Shown: positions 14,714-23,256, counted from the stretch's first letter. The stretch: DNA of 28,422 nucleotides from Desulfobacteraceae bacterium (GCA_003599475.1 QZKK01000055.1:1-28422); one strand, 5' to 3'. A program made the numbers and translations. The notes: generated from the letters alone by a model not told the origin.

Positions 14714-16126
14714 ATGCATCTCGAGCCGCAGGCCGGGGAAACGCCGAAAACCGGACTTCTGATCGCCTGTGGCGTCCTTGCTCTGGTTTGCATCGCCATT
14801 GCGGCCCTTCCCGTCAAAGGCGGGCCGAGTCCTGAAGGAAGACGGGTGCTGGCGATCGCGGTTTTCGCCATCGGGCTCTGGTGCACGGAGGTCCTGCCGA
14901 TGGCGGTTACCGGCATGCTGGTCATCGTCTTGCTGGCACTCTCGGGCGGGGTGCCGGATATCAAAACGGCACTCGTCGGATTCGCCCAGCCGGTCGCATA
15001 CTTTCTGATCGGTGTGTTGACCATCGGCCTTGCCGTATACAAGAGCGGGCTTGCCGAACGCATCGCCCGGCGATCCCTGAAAAGCTGTAAGGGAAATCCG
15101 CGGACTCTCTTCATCCAGATGCTGGCCTCCTTCCCATTGCTGACTCTCTTGCTTCCTTCCGCGACCACCCGCTCCGGAATTCTTGTTTATGTCTATGAAC
15201 AGGCGTTGGAGCTGGGTGATGTTCCACGCCATTCGCCCTTGTCCCGGGCGATTATGATCGCCCTGAGCTCGATCAACCGGCTGGCTTCCACCATGCTCCT
15301 TACAGGCGGTATCACCCCGGTGTTGGCTGCGGCTCTGGTCGGGGGCGTGGGGTGGGGACGCTGGTTTGTGTTGATGAGCGTTCCTTACTTCATCCTGCTG
15401 ATCGCAGGCGCCGGTCTCATTTACTGGATCTATCGCTCCGGATTCGAAGGAGGCCTGCGGGCGGCCCATGACCCCGAGCCTGTACCGATAACGGCTGCGG
15501 AATTCCGGACGGCACTGATCACGGTAGGGGCATCCGTCCTCTGGTTGACGGATGCCTGGCACCACATGGATCCCTCACTTCCTGCTGTCTTTGCCTGGAT
15601 TTGCCTCCTGTCCCCTGGAATCGGTGTCCTCTCCTGGAAAGAGTTCGAAAGGAATGTGGGCTGGGCAAATTTTTTTGTGCTGGCTTCCTCGCTCTCTCTG
15701 GCCGATGCCCTGATAAAAAGCGGTGCAGTGGCTTGGACGGCAAAGCTCATTGTGGAAAGCCTCCCCTGGATGGACAAGCACCCGCTCCTGGTTGCGGCGG
15801 TATTGGTCGCATCGGCAGCCCCCATCCGCCTTTTGATCCCCAGCATCACAGGATTTCTGGCGATCACCATCCCGATTGCGATGTCGATCGGCACGCTGAC
15901 GGGTCTCAATCCGCTCCTCTGCGGCCTGATGGTTACCATCGCCGGAGACGCCGTTCTCTACTACCCGGCACAAAGCGCTTCGTCGCTTGTGGTCTATGAG
16001 AAGGGATATTTGAGCGCACAGGAAATTTTTCGATTCGGTATTCTCATGACCCTTGCGGCCTTCGCTGTGGTGTTTATCGCCATCCCCTTTTGGGCCATGG
16101 TGGGGGAACCGCTGGTGGCGAGGTGA
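14714..16126 (+). CDS. SLC13/DASS-family anion transporter
   Basis: Inner-membrane secondary transporter of 470 residues with about a dozen hydrophobic segments. The N-terminal part (RRVLAIAVFAIGLWCTEVLP, then MAVTGMLVIVLLALSGGVPD and FAQPVAYFLIGVLTIGLAVY) and the re-entrant-loop region (LPSATTRSGILV; LIPSITGFLAITIPIAMSIG) follow the divalent-anion:sodium symporter pattern. Family substrates are dicarboxylates, sulfate or phosphate; which applies here cannot be read. ATG 14714 is chosen because GGGA lies about eight bases upstream; an in-frame TTG at 14702 has no such site. It follows ino1 by 234 bases and converges on phoR, the stops being 49 bases apart. A link to phosphate is suggested only by position. 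Confidence 0.85.
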   Translation: MHLEPQAGETPKTGLLIACGVLALVCIAIAALPVKGGPSPEGRRVLAIAVFAIGLWCTEVLPMAVTGMLVIVLLALSGGVPDIKTALVGFAQPVAYFLIGVLTIGLAVYKSGLAERIARRSLKSCKGNPRTLFIQMLASFPLLTLLLPSATTRSGILVYVYEQALELGDVPRHSPLSRAIMIALSSINRLASTMLLTGGITPVLAAALVGGVGWGRWFVLMSVPYFILLIAGAGLIYWIYRSGFEGGLRAAHDPEPVPITAAEFRTALITVGASVLWLTDAWHHMDPSLPAVFAWICLLSPGIGVLSWKEFERNVGWANFFVLASSLSLADALIKSGAVAWTAKLIVESLPWMDKHPLLVAAVLVASAAPIRLLIPSITGFLAITIPIAMSIGTLTGLNPLLCGLMVTIAGDAVLYYPAQSASSLVVYEKGYLSAQEIFRFGILMTLAAFAVVFIAIPFWAMVGEPLVAR

Positions 16127-16175
16127 GGGGGTCTTGCTCTTGCGTGACCTCCGACTTCTGACTTCTTACGTCCGT

Positions 16176-17951
16176 TTAGGGTTTCGGCAGATGCAGGCTG
16201 AAGGTGCTTCCTTTTCCGGGGGCGCTCTCCACCGTTACAGCACCGCCGTGTGCATGGGCGATATGCTTTACGATCGAAAGACCCAAGCCGGTGCCGCCCG
16301 CCTTTCTGCTTCGGGCTTTGTCCACCCGGTAAAATCGTTCGAAAAGACGGGGAAGATGTTCTCTTGCGATGCCGATTCCCCGATCTTTGAAGCCGATGAG
16401 AATTTCCGACGTGTCCGACCGGACTTCCACCTGGACGGAACCTTCCCGATCGCTGTATTTGATGGCATTGTCCAACAGATTGACCGCGGCCTGTTCGATC
16501 AGATGGGGATCGACATTTGCCCTCAGGCCGTCTTCACACTGCAAAAACATCCGGATATTTTTGGCATCCGCCTTGGACTGGCAAACCTGGATGGCGGAAA
16601 GGAGGATGCCTTTGAGAGGATGCTCCTCCAGGGCGAATTTCCTGTTTTCGTCTTCCATCTCGATCTTGGACAGTTTCAACAGATCGTCGATGATGGATGA
16701 AAGCCGGTCGACATGTTTTTCGATGATGCCGAGAAACCGCTTGGATTCTTCGGGATCGTCCACAGCACCGCTGTGGAGGGTTTCGACGTATCCCTTGATT
16801 GCGGTCAGGGGGGTTTTGATTTCATGAGATACGTTTGCCACAAAGTCCCGCCGCATGGTCTCCAATCTCCGGATCTGTGTCACATCCTTTAAAACCGTAA
16901 GGATGCCGATCGGCTCCTGGTCGGCTCCCTTCAAGGGCAGGGTATGGACATTGAGGATTCGCTCCCTGTTCTGATACAGTGTGATATCCTTTTCGACGGC
17001 CGTACCGCCGGAGAGGGCCTGGATGACCGACTGCAGCAGTTCATTGTTTCGAACGACCTCCTGGATCATTTTCCCCTTGATGTCGCCTGCATCTAGTCGA
17101 AAAATATCGAAGGCGGCCCGGTTCATGCTGAGGATGCGCTCGCCGGTGTCGACGGCGATCACTCCCTCATCCATGCTGGTGAGAACGGTTTCCAGTTCGT
17201 TTCGTTGACGGACGATCGTCCGGATACGCTCGTCGAGCTGGGCTGCCATCCGGTTCAATGCCTCCGTCAACTCGGAAAGCTCGCGGGAAGGAGGCGAGGG
17301 CAGGCGATGGCGGAGGTTTCCCCCAGCAAATTCGACCGCCCCTTTCTTCATTTCAACCAGGGGACGGCTCAACATGCGGGAAATGTACAGGCTGATCCCG
17401 GCGACGACAGCGGCGATAAGCACGCCTGCGAGAGCAATCCGCATCTGGAGGGAACGGACGGTACGATCGATGCTGGAGACCGAAATGGAGGTCCTGAGGA
17501 TGGCGGAAACCGATCGATCCCCCATGATGGGAACTGCAACGTACATCATCTTTTTATGAAGTGTGTCGCTGAAGCGGATTGCCGAGCCGACCCGTCCCGA
17601 GAATGCTGAAATCACTTCCGGCCGGCCGGCATGATTCTCCATTCTTTTCGGGTCTCTGTCCGAATCACCGATGACCTGCCCGGATTCTGAAAGGACGGTG
17701 ATGCGAGTCCCGGAGGCTCTTCCGGTATCTTTGCAGAGAGCGTCCAGGGCATCCGGATCGAGCGGCTGAAGCAACCCTGCAATTTGCCTGCTCAGGATGC
17801 GGCCGCGGGCCAATAGATCCGTCTCTGTCTGTTCATAGTAGAAATGCCGAAGCGATCCGGAGGCATACCAGGTGACCGCAGCGACAGAAAGGATCGTGAC
17901 GAGCAGGAAGGAAGGATAGATTCGCCAGATGAGCTTTTTTCGTTTCTTCAT
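16176..17951 (-). CDS. phoR: Phosphate-regulon sensor histidine kinase PhoR
   Basis: Membrane kinase that phosphorylates PhoB. The 591 residues run: TM1 (~12-34), periplasmic sensor loop (~35-168), TM2 (~171-191), HAMP (~192-245), PAS (~255-360), HisKA with the phospho-accepting His in FVANVSHEIKTPLTAIKGY (H376), and HATPase with N box NLLDNAIKYS (~491-500), G1 DRGIGI (~523) and G2 GGTGLGLS (~552). E. coli PhoR lacks this large periplasmic domain; the long form is usual in many other bacteria. The start codon overlaps the phoB stop (ATGA, 17948-17951). The PhoR call rests on this architecture next to a PhoB-type regulator and on the pst genes nearby; pure sequence would also allow a generic PAS-HAMP kinase. 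Confidence 0.88.
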   Translation of the reverse strand: MKKRKKLIWRIYPSFLLVTILSVAAVTWYASGSLRHFYYEQTETDLLARGRILSRQIAGLLQPLDPDALDALCKDTGRASGTRITVLSESGQVIGDSDRDPKRMENHAGRPEVISAFSGRVGSAIRFSDTLHKKMMYVAVPIMGDRSVSAILRTSISVSSIDRTVRSLQMRIALAGVLIAAVVAGISLYISRMLSRPLVEMKKGAVEFAGGNLRHRLPSPPSRELSELTEALNRMAAQLDERIRTIVRQRNELETVLTSMDEGVIAVDTGERILSMNRAAFDIFRLDAGDIKGKMIQEVVRNNELLQSVIQALSGGTAVEKDITLYQNRERILNVHTLPLKGADQEPIGILTVLKDVTQIRRLETMRRDFVANVSHEIKTPLTAIKGYVETLHSGAVDDPEESKRFLGIIEKHVDRLSSIIDDLLKLSKIEMEDENRKFALEEHPLKGILLSAIQVCQSKADAKNIRMFLQCEDGLRANVDPHLIEQAAVNLLDNAIKYSDREGSVQVEVRSDTSEILIGFKDRGIGIAREHLPRLFERFYRVDKARSRKAGGTGLGLSIVKHIAHAHGGAVTVESAPGKGSTFSLHLPKP

Positions 17952-18640
17952 GGGCCTTCACTGAAACGGTAACCCACGCCCCGAACTGTTTCAATGTATT
18001 TCCCGCACGCGCCCAATTTCTTGCGGAGCCCGACGATCTGGACGTCAACGGACCGGTCCGTCACCGGATAATCGGTTCCACGCACCGCATCCACGATCTG
18101 ATTTCTTGTAAAAACCCAACCCGGCCTCCGCGAAAGAAAATAAAGGACCTGAAATTCAGTAAAGGTCAGTTCCACCGCAGCGCCGTTTGCCGTCACGAGT
18201 CTCCGTCCGGGATGTATTTGAATCCCATGGATCTGAAGGATGTCCGGATCCTCCGAGAACTCCTTCGGCCGCCGCCGCAGGACGGCTCGAACCCGTGCAA
18301 GGAGAACCCGGGGGCTGAAAGGTTTGGTGATGTAGTCGTCGGCGCCCAGCTCCAGGCCGGACACCACATCGGCCTCCTCCCCCTTTGCCGTCAGCATCAC
18401 AATCGGTATATGTTTCGTATCCTGTTCGTTCTTCAGGATCTTTGTAATCTCAAGCCCGTCTTTTCCGGGGAGCATGAGATCGAGAACGATCAGATCCGGC
18501 GCTTCCGATTTCGCTTTTTTCAGTGCGGTTTCACCGGTTTCAGCGCAAACGACAGGGTACCCCTCGCGTGCAAGATGATGTCTTACCAGTTCGAGAATGT
18601 CTTCTTCGTCGTCGACGACTAAAATTTTTTCTCTGGACAT
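17948..18640 (-). CDS. phoB: Phosphate-regulon response regulator PhoB (OmpR family)
   Basis: DNA-binding regulator of phosphate-starvation genes. The 230-residue product has a receiver domain (1-~120) with acidic pocket D10/D11, phospho-acceptor Asp in IVLDLMLPG (D54), Thr in VMLTAKG (T84) and Lys in DDYITKPFSP (K106). A winged-helix OmpR-type domain follows (~130-228), with LTFTEFQVLYFLSRRPGWVF, the recognition region TDRSVDVQIVGLRKKLG and RGVGYRF. The receiver motif EEADVVSGLELGADDY is PhoB-like. ATG 18640 has AAGGA seven bases upstream; TTG 18646 is in frame but lies inside that spacing. It is co-transcribed with phoR, and a Pho-box-like triple repeat sits 80-108 bases upstream, so autoregulation is likely. 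Confidence 0.9.
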   Translation of the reverse strand: MSREKILVVDDEEDILELVRHHLAREGYPVVCAETGETALKKAKSEAPDLIVLDLMLPGKDGLEITKILKNEQDTKHIPIVMLTAKGEEADVVSGLELGADDYITKPFSPRVLLARVRAVLRRRPKEFSEDPDILQIHGIQIHPGRRLVTANGAAVELTFTEFQVLYFLSRRPGWVFTRNQIVDAVRGTDYPVTDRSVDVQIVGLRKKLGACGKYIETVRGVGYRFSEGP

Positions 18641-18719
18641 CGACAATTCCTTTCGATTCGGTAATTTTCCGTCGAAACCACAGCGCAGGTCATCCTTGTG
18701 CAGGTTTTGTGTGAGAAGA

Positions 18720-18748
18720 AGATTCGATTTTCGTTAGATTTCCGTCAG
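18720..18748 (-). promoter_or_regulatory. Putative Pho box upstream of phoB
   Basis: On the minus strand CTGACGG (18742-18748), AAAT, CTAACGA (18731-18737), AAAT, CGAATCT (18720-18726): 7-mers at exact 11-base steps with identical AAAT spacers. The CTGACG-AAAT pattern closely resembles the E. coli phoB Pho box. No clear -10 was found downstream. Confidence 0.65.
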
Positions 18749-18936
18749 GTCGCCCGGCTCGTCGGAAAAGACGGTGGAGCCGAAACTCCATTGGGCGGAG
18801 AGATTTTATCTCTTTTGCGGAGACATTTCAACCGCGGCCAAGCATGGGGGCGATTTCCCGGGGAAACCGATCTCGAATGCTCGAAATTTCGCAGGGCGAG
18901 GGTAGAGCCGAACAGGGCAACGGCTTCGGGCCGCCA

Positions 18937-19413
18937 TTATTCTCCGATTTGCAATGCTTTTTTCTTTTTGCCGGAGGTTCGTTTGTTTTCCCGAAGGATT
19001 TCTTTTTGCCTTCTCAGGACATACTGATGAATCTTCTCCACCGCATCCTCTTCGATGGCCCTGAACCTGCAGTGACATACGTTTCTGGTGTCGATAGAGA
19101 TGATTTCCATTGGCACCCGGATCGAAGAATCCAGCCCAGGGAGTTCAAGCTCTGCGGTTCGAATCTCGCCGATTGTAAGCTTATCGGTTTCAAACGATAA
19201 ACCTGCGGCTCCGATATCCCGAATCTCGCACCGGCGGTCGTCGAATCGGAGCAAAACAGGGGCTTCCGCCGACGGTCTGACCCGAAACCACTTCCGCCGC
19301 TCCCTTGAGTGGAACTCGAACATCTCGCGTGCAGGTTCCTCATCGCTCCGGAAGAGGACCGTGAACGCTGTTTTCAGTCCTTTCAATCTATTTGTCTCTT
19401 TTTTCCAGAACAA
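18937..19413 (-). CDS. PilZ-domain protein
   Basis: A ~158-residue cytoplasmic protein with one PilZ domain, a family that usually binds cyclic di-GMP. The N-terminal arginine motif is present (RRKWFR, within RERRKWFRVRPSAEAPVLLR). The second motif reads DIGAAGLSFE, with Gly where the usual (D/N)xSxxG has Ser. A charged helical tail (YVLRRQKEILRENKRTSGKK) ends the protein. The start is uncertain: TTG 19413 has AGGAGG seven bases upstream but overlaps motB by 26 bases; GTG 19437, TTG 19386 and ATG 19323 are also in frame. It lies directly after motA-motB, so a role in tuning the flagellar stator, as for YcgR-type proteins, is a fair inference. Strength of c-di-GMP binding is open because of the Ser-to-Gly change. 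Confidence 0.8.
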   Translation of the reverse strand: MFWKKETNRLKGLKTAFTVLFRSDEEPAREMFEFHSRERRKWFRVRPSAEAPVLLRFDDRRCEIRDIGAAGLSFETDKLTIGEIRTAELELPGLDSSIRVPMEIISIDTRNVCHCRFRAIEEDAVEKIHQYVLRRQKEILRENKRTSGKKKKALQIGE

Positions 19414-20119
19414 ATTCAACCCTCCTGTTGATTGCACGATTTTCCGTCGAATCGTTGGACACCAGCGGAAGAAGTTCTCCGTATCCTGTCGCAGTCAGCC
19501 GATGCGGATTGATCCCCCCGGAGATCAAAAACTTCAGAACCGTGGTGGCCCGAACCGCGGACAATTCCCAGTTCGAGGGGAATTGCGGTGTTTCGATGGG
19601 GATATCGTCCGTATGTCCCTTGATGTTTACGTTGTATTCGGGATACGTCTGGATGATGTTTACGATTTCATTGAGAATCGGAACGGCATTGTCACTGAAT
19701 TCGGCGGAGCCGGATGAAAAAAGCACCGTGCCGCGTATCTGAATGATGATCTTTCCATCCTTTGCATAGACGAGGATGTTTTCACTCTGGTTTTTGTCTG
19801 CGATCATTTCATTGAGAGACTTCAGCATATCCTGCTCGCGCGCCCGCAGCCCGGTCAGGTCCTCTATGGTGAAGCTCTGATCTTTCGATTCCGCCACATC
19901 GGCAAGCTCGAGCAGACCCACTTTCGGATTTGTCTCCCCAAGGCTCGTCTGAATCGATTGGACGGCGCGTTTGAATTTTTCGAGGTTGAGACTGGATATG
20001 GAATACAGAAGGATGAAGAAAACCAGCAGAAGCGTCACCAGATCCGCATAGGTGATCATCCATTCGTTATAGTCGGATGAATCGACGAGACTGCCGTTCA
20101 AGGTACCGTTTTCACTCAT
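19388..20119 (-). CDS. motB: Flagellar stator protein MotB (PomB-like)
   Basis: Stator subunit that anchors the motor to peptidoglycan. The 243-residue protein has one membrane helix (~20-44) that begins EWMITYADLVTLLLVFFILL and includes the ion-binding Asp at ~26. A linker and plug region follow (~45-130), then an OmpA-like peptidoglycan-binding domain (~135-240) with IKGHTDDIPI, NWELSAVRATTVL and ENRAINRRVEFVL. The helix ADLVTLLLVFFILL is nearer to sodium-type PomB than to E. coli MotB, so a sodium motor is plausible, not shown. It starts three bases after the motA stop and overlaps the pilZ gene. Confidence 0.92.
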   Translation of the reverse strand: MSENGTLNGSLVDSSDYNEWMITYADLVTLLLVFFILLYSISSLNLEKFKRAVQSIQTSLGETNPKVGLLELADVAESKDQSFTIEDLTGLRAREQDMLKSLNEMIADKNQSENILVYAKDGKIIIQIRGTVLFSSGSAEFSDNAVPILNEIVNIIQTYPEYNVNIKGHTDDIPIETPQFPSNWELSAVRATTVLKFLISGGINPHRLTATGYGELLPLVSNDSTENRAINRRVEFVLEKRDK

Positions 20120-20122
20120 CTG

Positions 20123-20893
20123 TCATGCCGTCCTCATGTTGCTGAGCGGTTTTCGAAGCCTTGCCGGGATATAGGAGGATAATTTTTCATAAACGATCAT
20201 CGGGTTGTTCACTTCAAGGATTGAGATCGCCCCCTCGAACATGATCTCTAGGTTGATGACCTCCAGAACCGTCCTTGCCCTCAACTTTCCTGCAATGGGA
20301 AGAAAGAACATGGTGGAAAGCAGGGAACCGTAGAAGGTGGTCAACAGTGCGACCGCCATGGAGGGGCCGATGGTTGCCGGATTCTGCATCTTGCTGAGCA
20401 TCTGAACCAGCCCGATGAGCGTTCCGAGCATCCCGAAAGCGGGGGAGTAGGCGCCCATCTTCCTGAAAACATCCTGTACCACGTAATGTCTCATTTTCAA
20501 GGATTCGATTTCTGTCCGGAGCGCCGACCGGATCACTTCCTCCGAGGAGCCGTCGGCAATCAGACCGCAGGCCTTTTTCAGGAACCTGGATTTGGTCTTG
20601 ACGTCGCCCAGCTCCAGGATCCCCTGGCGCCGGCTGATATGGCAAAGGCGTATCATTGTCGAAACCATCTGATTGGGATCCTCCTTTTTTTCGGTGAATA
20701 CGAAATAGGCGGCCCGAAAGGCGGCTGCGACATCTCCGAACTGGAAGGTCAGCAGAGTGGTGGCGGTGGTTCCTCCGAAAACGATCATCACACTCGGAAT
20801 GTTGATGAAGTTGTGTACGTCGCCCCCCAAGATGATGGCAGTCACAATGAGCCCCACTCCGGAGAGAATCCCCGTAAATGATGCAATGTCCAT
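20123..20893 (-). CDS. motA: Flagellar stator protein MotA (PomA-like)
   Basis: Ion-channel and torque-generating stator subunit in the inner membrane. At 256 residues it is the short PomA-like form, with four membrane helices: two near the N-terminus (~6-22 and ~33-50) and two in the C-terminal half (~150-170, SPAFGMLGTLIGLVQMLSKM; ~182-205, MAVALLTTFYGSLLSTMFFL). The large cytoplasmic loop (~65-145) lies between the pairs. The conserved Pro in YSPAFGM and the NPATIGPSMAVALLTT stretch are family hallmarks. The ATG at 20893 has AAAGGAG upstream. It is first in motA-motB-pilZ, and a near-consensus sigma-28 promoter lies ~100 bases upstream. Confidence 0.92.
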   Translation of the reverse strand: MDIASFTGILSGVGLIVTAIILGGDVHNFINIPSVMIVFGGTTATTLLTFQFGDVAAAFRAAYFVFTEKKEDPNQMVSTMIRLCHISRRQGILELGDVKTKSRFLKKACGLIADGSSEEVIRSALRTEIESLKMRHYVVQDVFRKMGAYSPAFGMLGTLIGLVQMLSKMQNPATIGPSMAVALLTTFYGSLLSTMFFLPIAGKLRARTVLEVINLEIMFEGAISILEVNNPMIVYEKLSSYIPARLRKPLSNMRTA

Positions 20894-20994
20894 TCAATCT
20901 CCTTTGCGTCCGAACCAGTCGATCGGTAATTTACAAAAAGCTTCAAGGATTGCAGAGAATTGCAAACAATCGCCCCCGGAAGGCGCTTCCATAG

Positions 20995-21021
20995 TTATCG
21001 GTCGTTAATGGAAAAACTTGA
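20995..21021 (-). promoter_or_regulatory. Sigma-28 (FliA) flagellar promoter for motA-motB-pilZ
   Basis: On the minus strand TCAAGTTT (21014-21021), exactly 11 bases, ACCGATAA (20995-21002). Each box differs from the FliA consensus (TAAAGTTT-N11-GCCGATAA) by one base. It gives a ~95-base leader to motA. The match is read directly; FliA control is inferred. Confidence 0.8.
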
Positions 21022-21039
21022 GGGATTGGAGATGTAGAG

Positions 21040-21110
21040 ATGTAGGGATTAGGGGAGGCAGGGGAGGGGGGTCGGAATTCGGGGTCTACATCCCTATATC
21101 CCTAATCCCT
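21040..21110. repeat. Imperfect inverted repeat between ftsK and motA
   Basis: AGGGATTAGGG (21044-21054) is matched by CCCTAATCCCT (21100-21110), with further pairing of GATGTAG and CTACATC-like bases on the inner side. The repeated AGGGAT words make it low complexity. It lies just after the ftsK stop and before the motA promoter, so it may act as a terminator for the ftsK transcript; TTTTT follows about 25 bases further on the minus strand. Confidence 0.5.
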
Positions 21111-21120
21111 GATCCCTTCT

Positions 21121-23256
21121 TCACGGCATATCGCTGTAGCCGGTTACCAGGACCTCTCTTGGTTTGACACCGTCCGAAGGGCCGACGATTCCCTGTTTCT
21201 CCATGACTTCGATGATCCTTGCCGCCCGGTTGTAGCCGATGCGCAGGTGTCTTTGCACCATGGAGATCGATGCCTGGCCGGTTTTGGTGACCAGGGCTAC
21301 CGCCTCGTCGTATTTTTCGTCGAATCCTTCCGAATCCTCATCCTCTTTCCCCGGTGCCGGTGCCTCTGTGACGGTGGCGTCGTACTCCGGTTTTTTCTGA
21401 TCCTTCAGAAAACCCGTGATCCTTGTCAGTTCGGCCTCGGATATGTAGGCGCCGTGGATCCGTTGGATTTTTGCGGTTCCGGGAGGCAAAAGCAGCATGT
21501 CTCCATTGCCCAGCAGGTTTTCCGCGCCGTTGGTATCGAGAATGGTTCGGGAATCGGTCTTTGAGGAAACCTGAAAAGACAAACGAGTCGGGAAATTGGC
21601 CTTGATGACACCGGTCAGGACGTCCACCGAAGGCCGCTGGGTGGCCAGGATGAGATGGATTCCGGATGCCCGGGCCATCTGGGCAAGGCGGGTGAGGGCG
21701 ACTTCGACATCCCTTGAGGCGACCATCATCAGATCCGCAAGCTCATCGATGATGATGACGATGTAGGGGAGATGTTCGGATTCCTCCGTACCTCCTTTTG
21801 CCGCCTTGTGGTTGTATTGTTGGATGTTTCGAGAGCCGGCTTGTGAGAGCAGCTCATAGCGGCGCTCCATTTCGCGCACCGCCCAGAAAAGCGCATGGGT
21901 GGCTTTTTTCGCATCCGTGACGACGGGGGTGATGAGATGGGGGATGCCGTCGTAAATCGAGAGTTCGATGCGTTTGGGGTCGATAATGATGAAGCGGACA
22001 TGATCGGGGGGCGATTTGTACAGGATGCTGCAAAGCATCGTATTGAGGGCCACACTCTTTCCGGAACCGGTGGCGCCGGCGATGAGAAGATGCGGCATCT
22101 TGTCCAACTCCGCCGTCACCGGGTTTCCGACGATATCTTTTCCAAGACAGAGGGTCAGCCTGGATTTCGATTTTTCAAAAGCGGTAGAGACGACAATTTC
22201 CTTGAACCGGACCGTCTCGCGGGCCGCGTTGGGGATCTCGATCCCGATCACGGCCTTTCCGGGAATCGGAGCGACGATCCGGATGCTTTCGGCTCGAAGG
22301 GTGAGGGCCAGATCGTCGGTGAGATTGACCACTTTGTTGATTTTGACCCCCGGGGCCGGTTCATATTCGAAAGTGGTGACTACCGGTCCCGGTGTGACGG
22401 CAACGACTTCGCCGCTTACGCCGAAATCCATCAGCTTCTTTTCCAGCAGCTTCGACTGCATCTGAAGGTTTTCTTCATCCGCCCGGGTGGATCTTCTCTC
22501 GGGGTTTTCCAAGAGGCTGACCGGCGGCATCTGAAAACCGGCATCGGCCCGCATGAATTCGAAAACGTCCTGCTTCGGAACCGGTACATCTTTGACCGGC
22601 TTCGGGGTGGGGGCGTGGATTTCGATCTTTCTTTTCTTCTTGGACGCCTGCTTCAGCGGAGCCGATTCGCCTGCTTCCGACGCCTTTCGGCGCTCACTCC
22701 ACCTTTTCATGAGAACCGGGATGCGGTTTTTCAGAAACAAACCCGCACTCTTCACCCGTTTTGCAAAGGTGAGAAAAGAAAATCCCGTAAGAAGAATGAA
22801 TCCCACCACCCATGGAACCAACAGAATGACGGTGGCGCCGGATGTGTTGGAATATTTGACGAGGAGACTCTTCAGGGGGGACCCGATGATGCCTCCTGCG
22901 GAAAACCGGGTGCCGAAGAACTCATAGGTCGAACGATAAACGGCCGTCAGGCTCCCGGTGGCGATCAGGAGAAGGAGTCCTCCTGCGACGATTTTGGCCA
23001 GCTCCTTATAGGTTCGGTCGCCGAAAAAATGGATGCTCAGAAAGAGCATCAGAACGGGAATCCAGAATGCACCGATTCCGAAAAGCCCGATCAGCGTACC
23101 GGAAAGATAAGCGCCGAGCATACCGAACATGTTGTGGATGCCTCGAGCAGTTTTCACATGGAAGAAGGACGGGTCGGCAGGGTTAAAGGAAAGAAGGCTC
23201 ATCAACGTCAGGATGAGCAGGAAGAAAAGCAGGATTCCGGCGATTTCCCTTCGCAT
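21121..23256 (-). CDS. ftsK: DNA translocase FtsK/SpoIIIE
   Basis: Septal DNA pump that clears chromosome termini at division. The 711 residues contain four hydrophobic helices (~5-25, 46-78, 86-106, 140-165), a short linker rich in Lys/Pro (~190-235), and the motor domain (~260-640) with Walker A GATGSGKSVALN (~394) and Walker B YIVIIIDELADLMM (~498). The DNA-reading gamma domain ends the protein (~645-705, ASISMVQRHLRIGYNRAARI). The short linker makes it nearer SpoIIIE than the very long E. coli FtsK. ATG 23256 has GGAGG six bases upstream, 26 bases after the ribonuclease J stop, so it is read with that gene. Confidence 0.95.
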   Translation of the reverse strand: MRREIAGILLFFLLILTLMSLLSFNPADPSFFHVKTARGIHNMFGMLGAYLSGTLIGLFGIGAFWIPVLMLFLSIHFFGDRTYKELAKIVAGGLLLLIATGSLTAVYRSTYEFFGTRFSAGGIIGSPLKSLLVKYSNTSGATVILLVPWVVGFILLTGFSFLTFAKRVKSAGLFLKNRIPVLMKRWSERRKASEAGESAPLKQASKKKRKIEIHAPTPKPVKDVPVPKQDVFEFMRADAGFQMPPVSLLENPERRSTRADEENLQMQSKLLEKKLMDFGVSGEVVAVTPGPVVTTFEYEPAPGVKINKVVNLTDDLALTLRAESIRIVAPIPGKAVIGIEIPNAARETVRFKEIVVSTAFEKSKSRLTLCLGKDIVGNPVTAELDKMPHLLIAGATGSGKSVALNTMLCSILYKSPPDHVRFIIIDPKRIELSIYDGIPHLITPVVTDAKKATHALFWAVREMERRYELLSQAGSRNIQQYNHKAAKGGTEESEHLPYIVIIIDELADLMMVASRDVEVALTRLAQMARASGIHLILATQRPSVDVLTGVIKANFPTRLSFQVSSKTDSRTILDTNGAENLLGNGDMLLLPPGTAKIQRIHGAYISEAELTRITGFLKDQKKPEYDATVTEAPAPGKEDEDSEGFDEKYDEAVALVTKTGQASISMVQRHLRIGYNRAARIIEVMEKQGIVGPSDGVKPREVLVTGYSDMP

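Noticed and set aside
14645..15565. 306-codon minus-strand open frame opposite the SLC13-type gene
   Set aside because: Gln/Arg/Asp-rich antisense translation without membrane segments or motifs.
18852..18868. TTTCCCGGGGAAA near-palindrome between pilZ and phoB as a terminator
   Set aside because: Short, with no U tract and no clear loop; not enough support.
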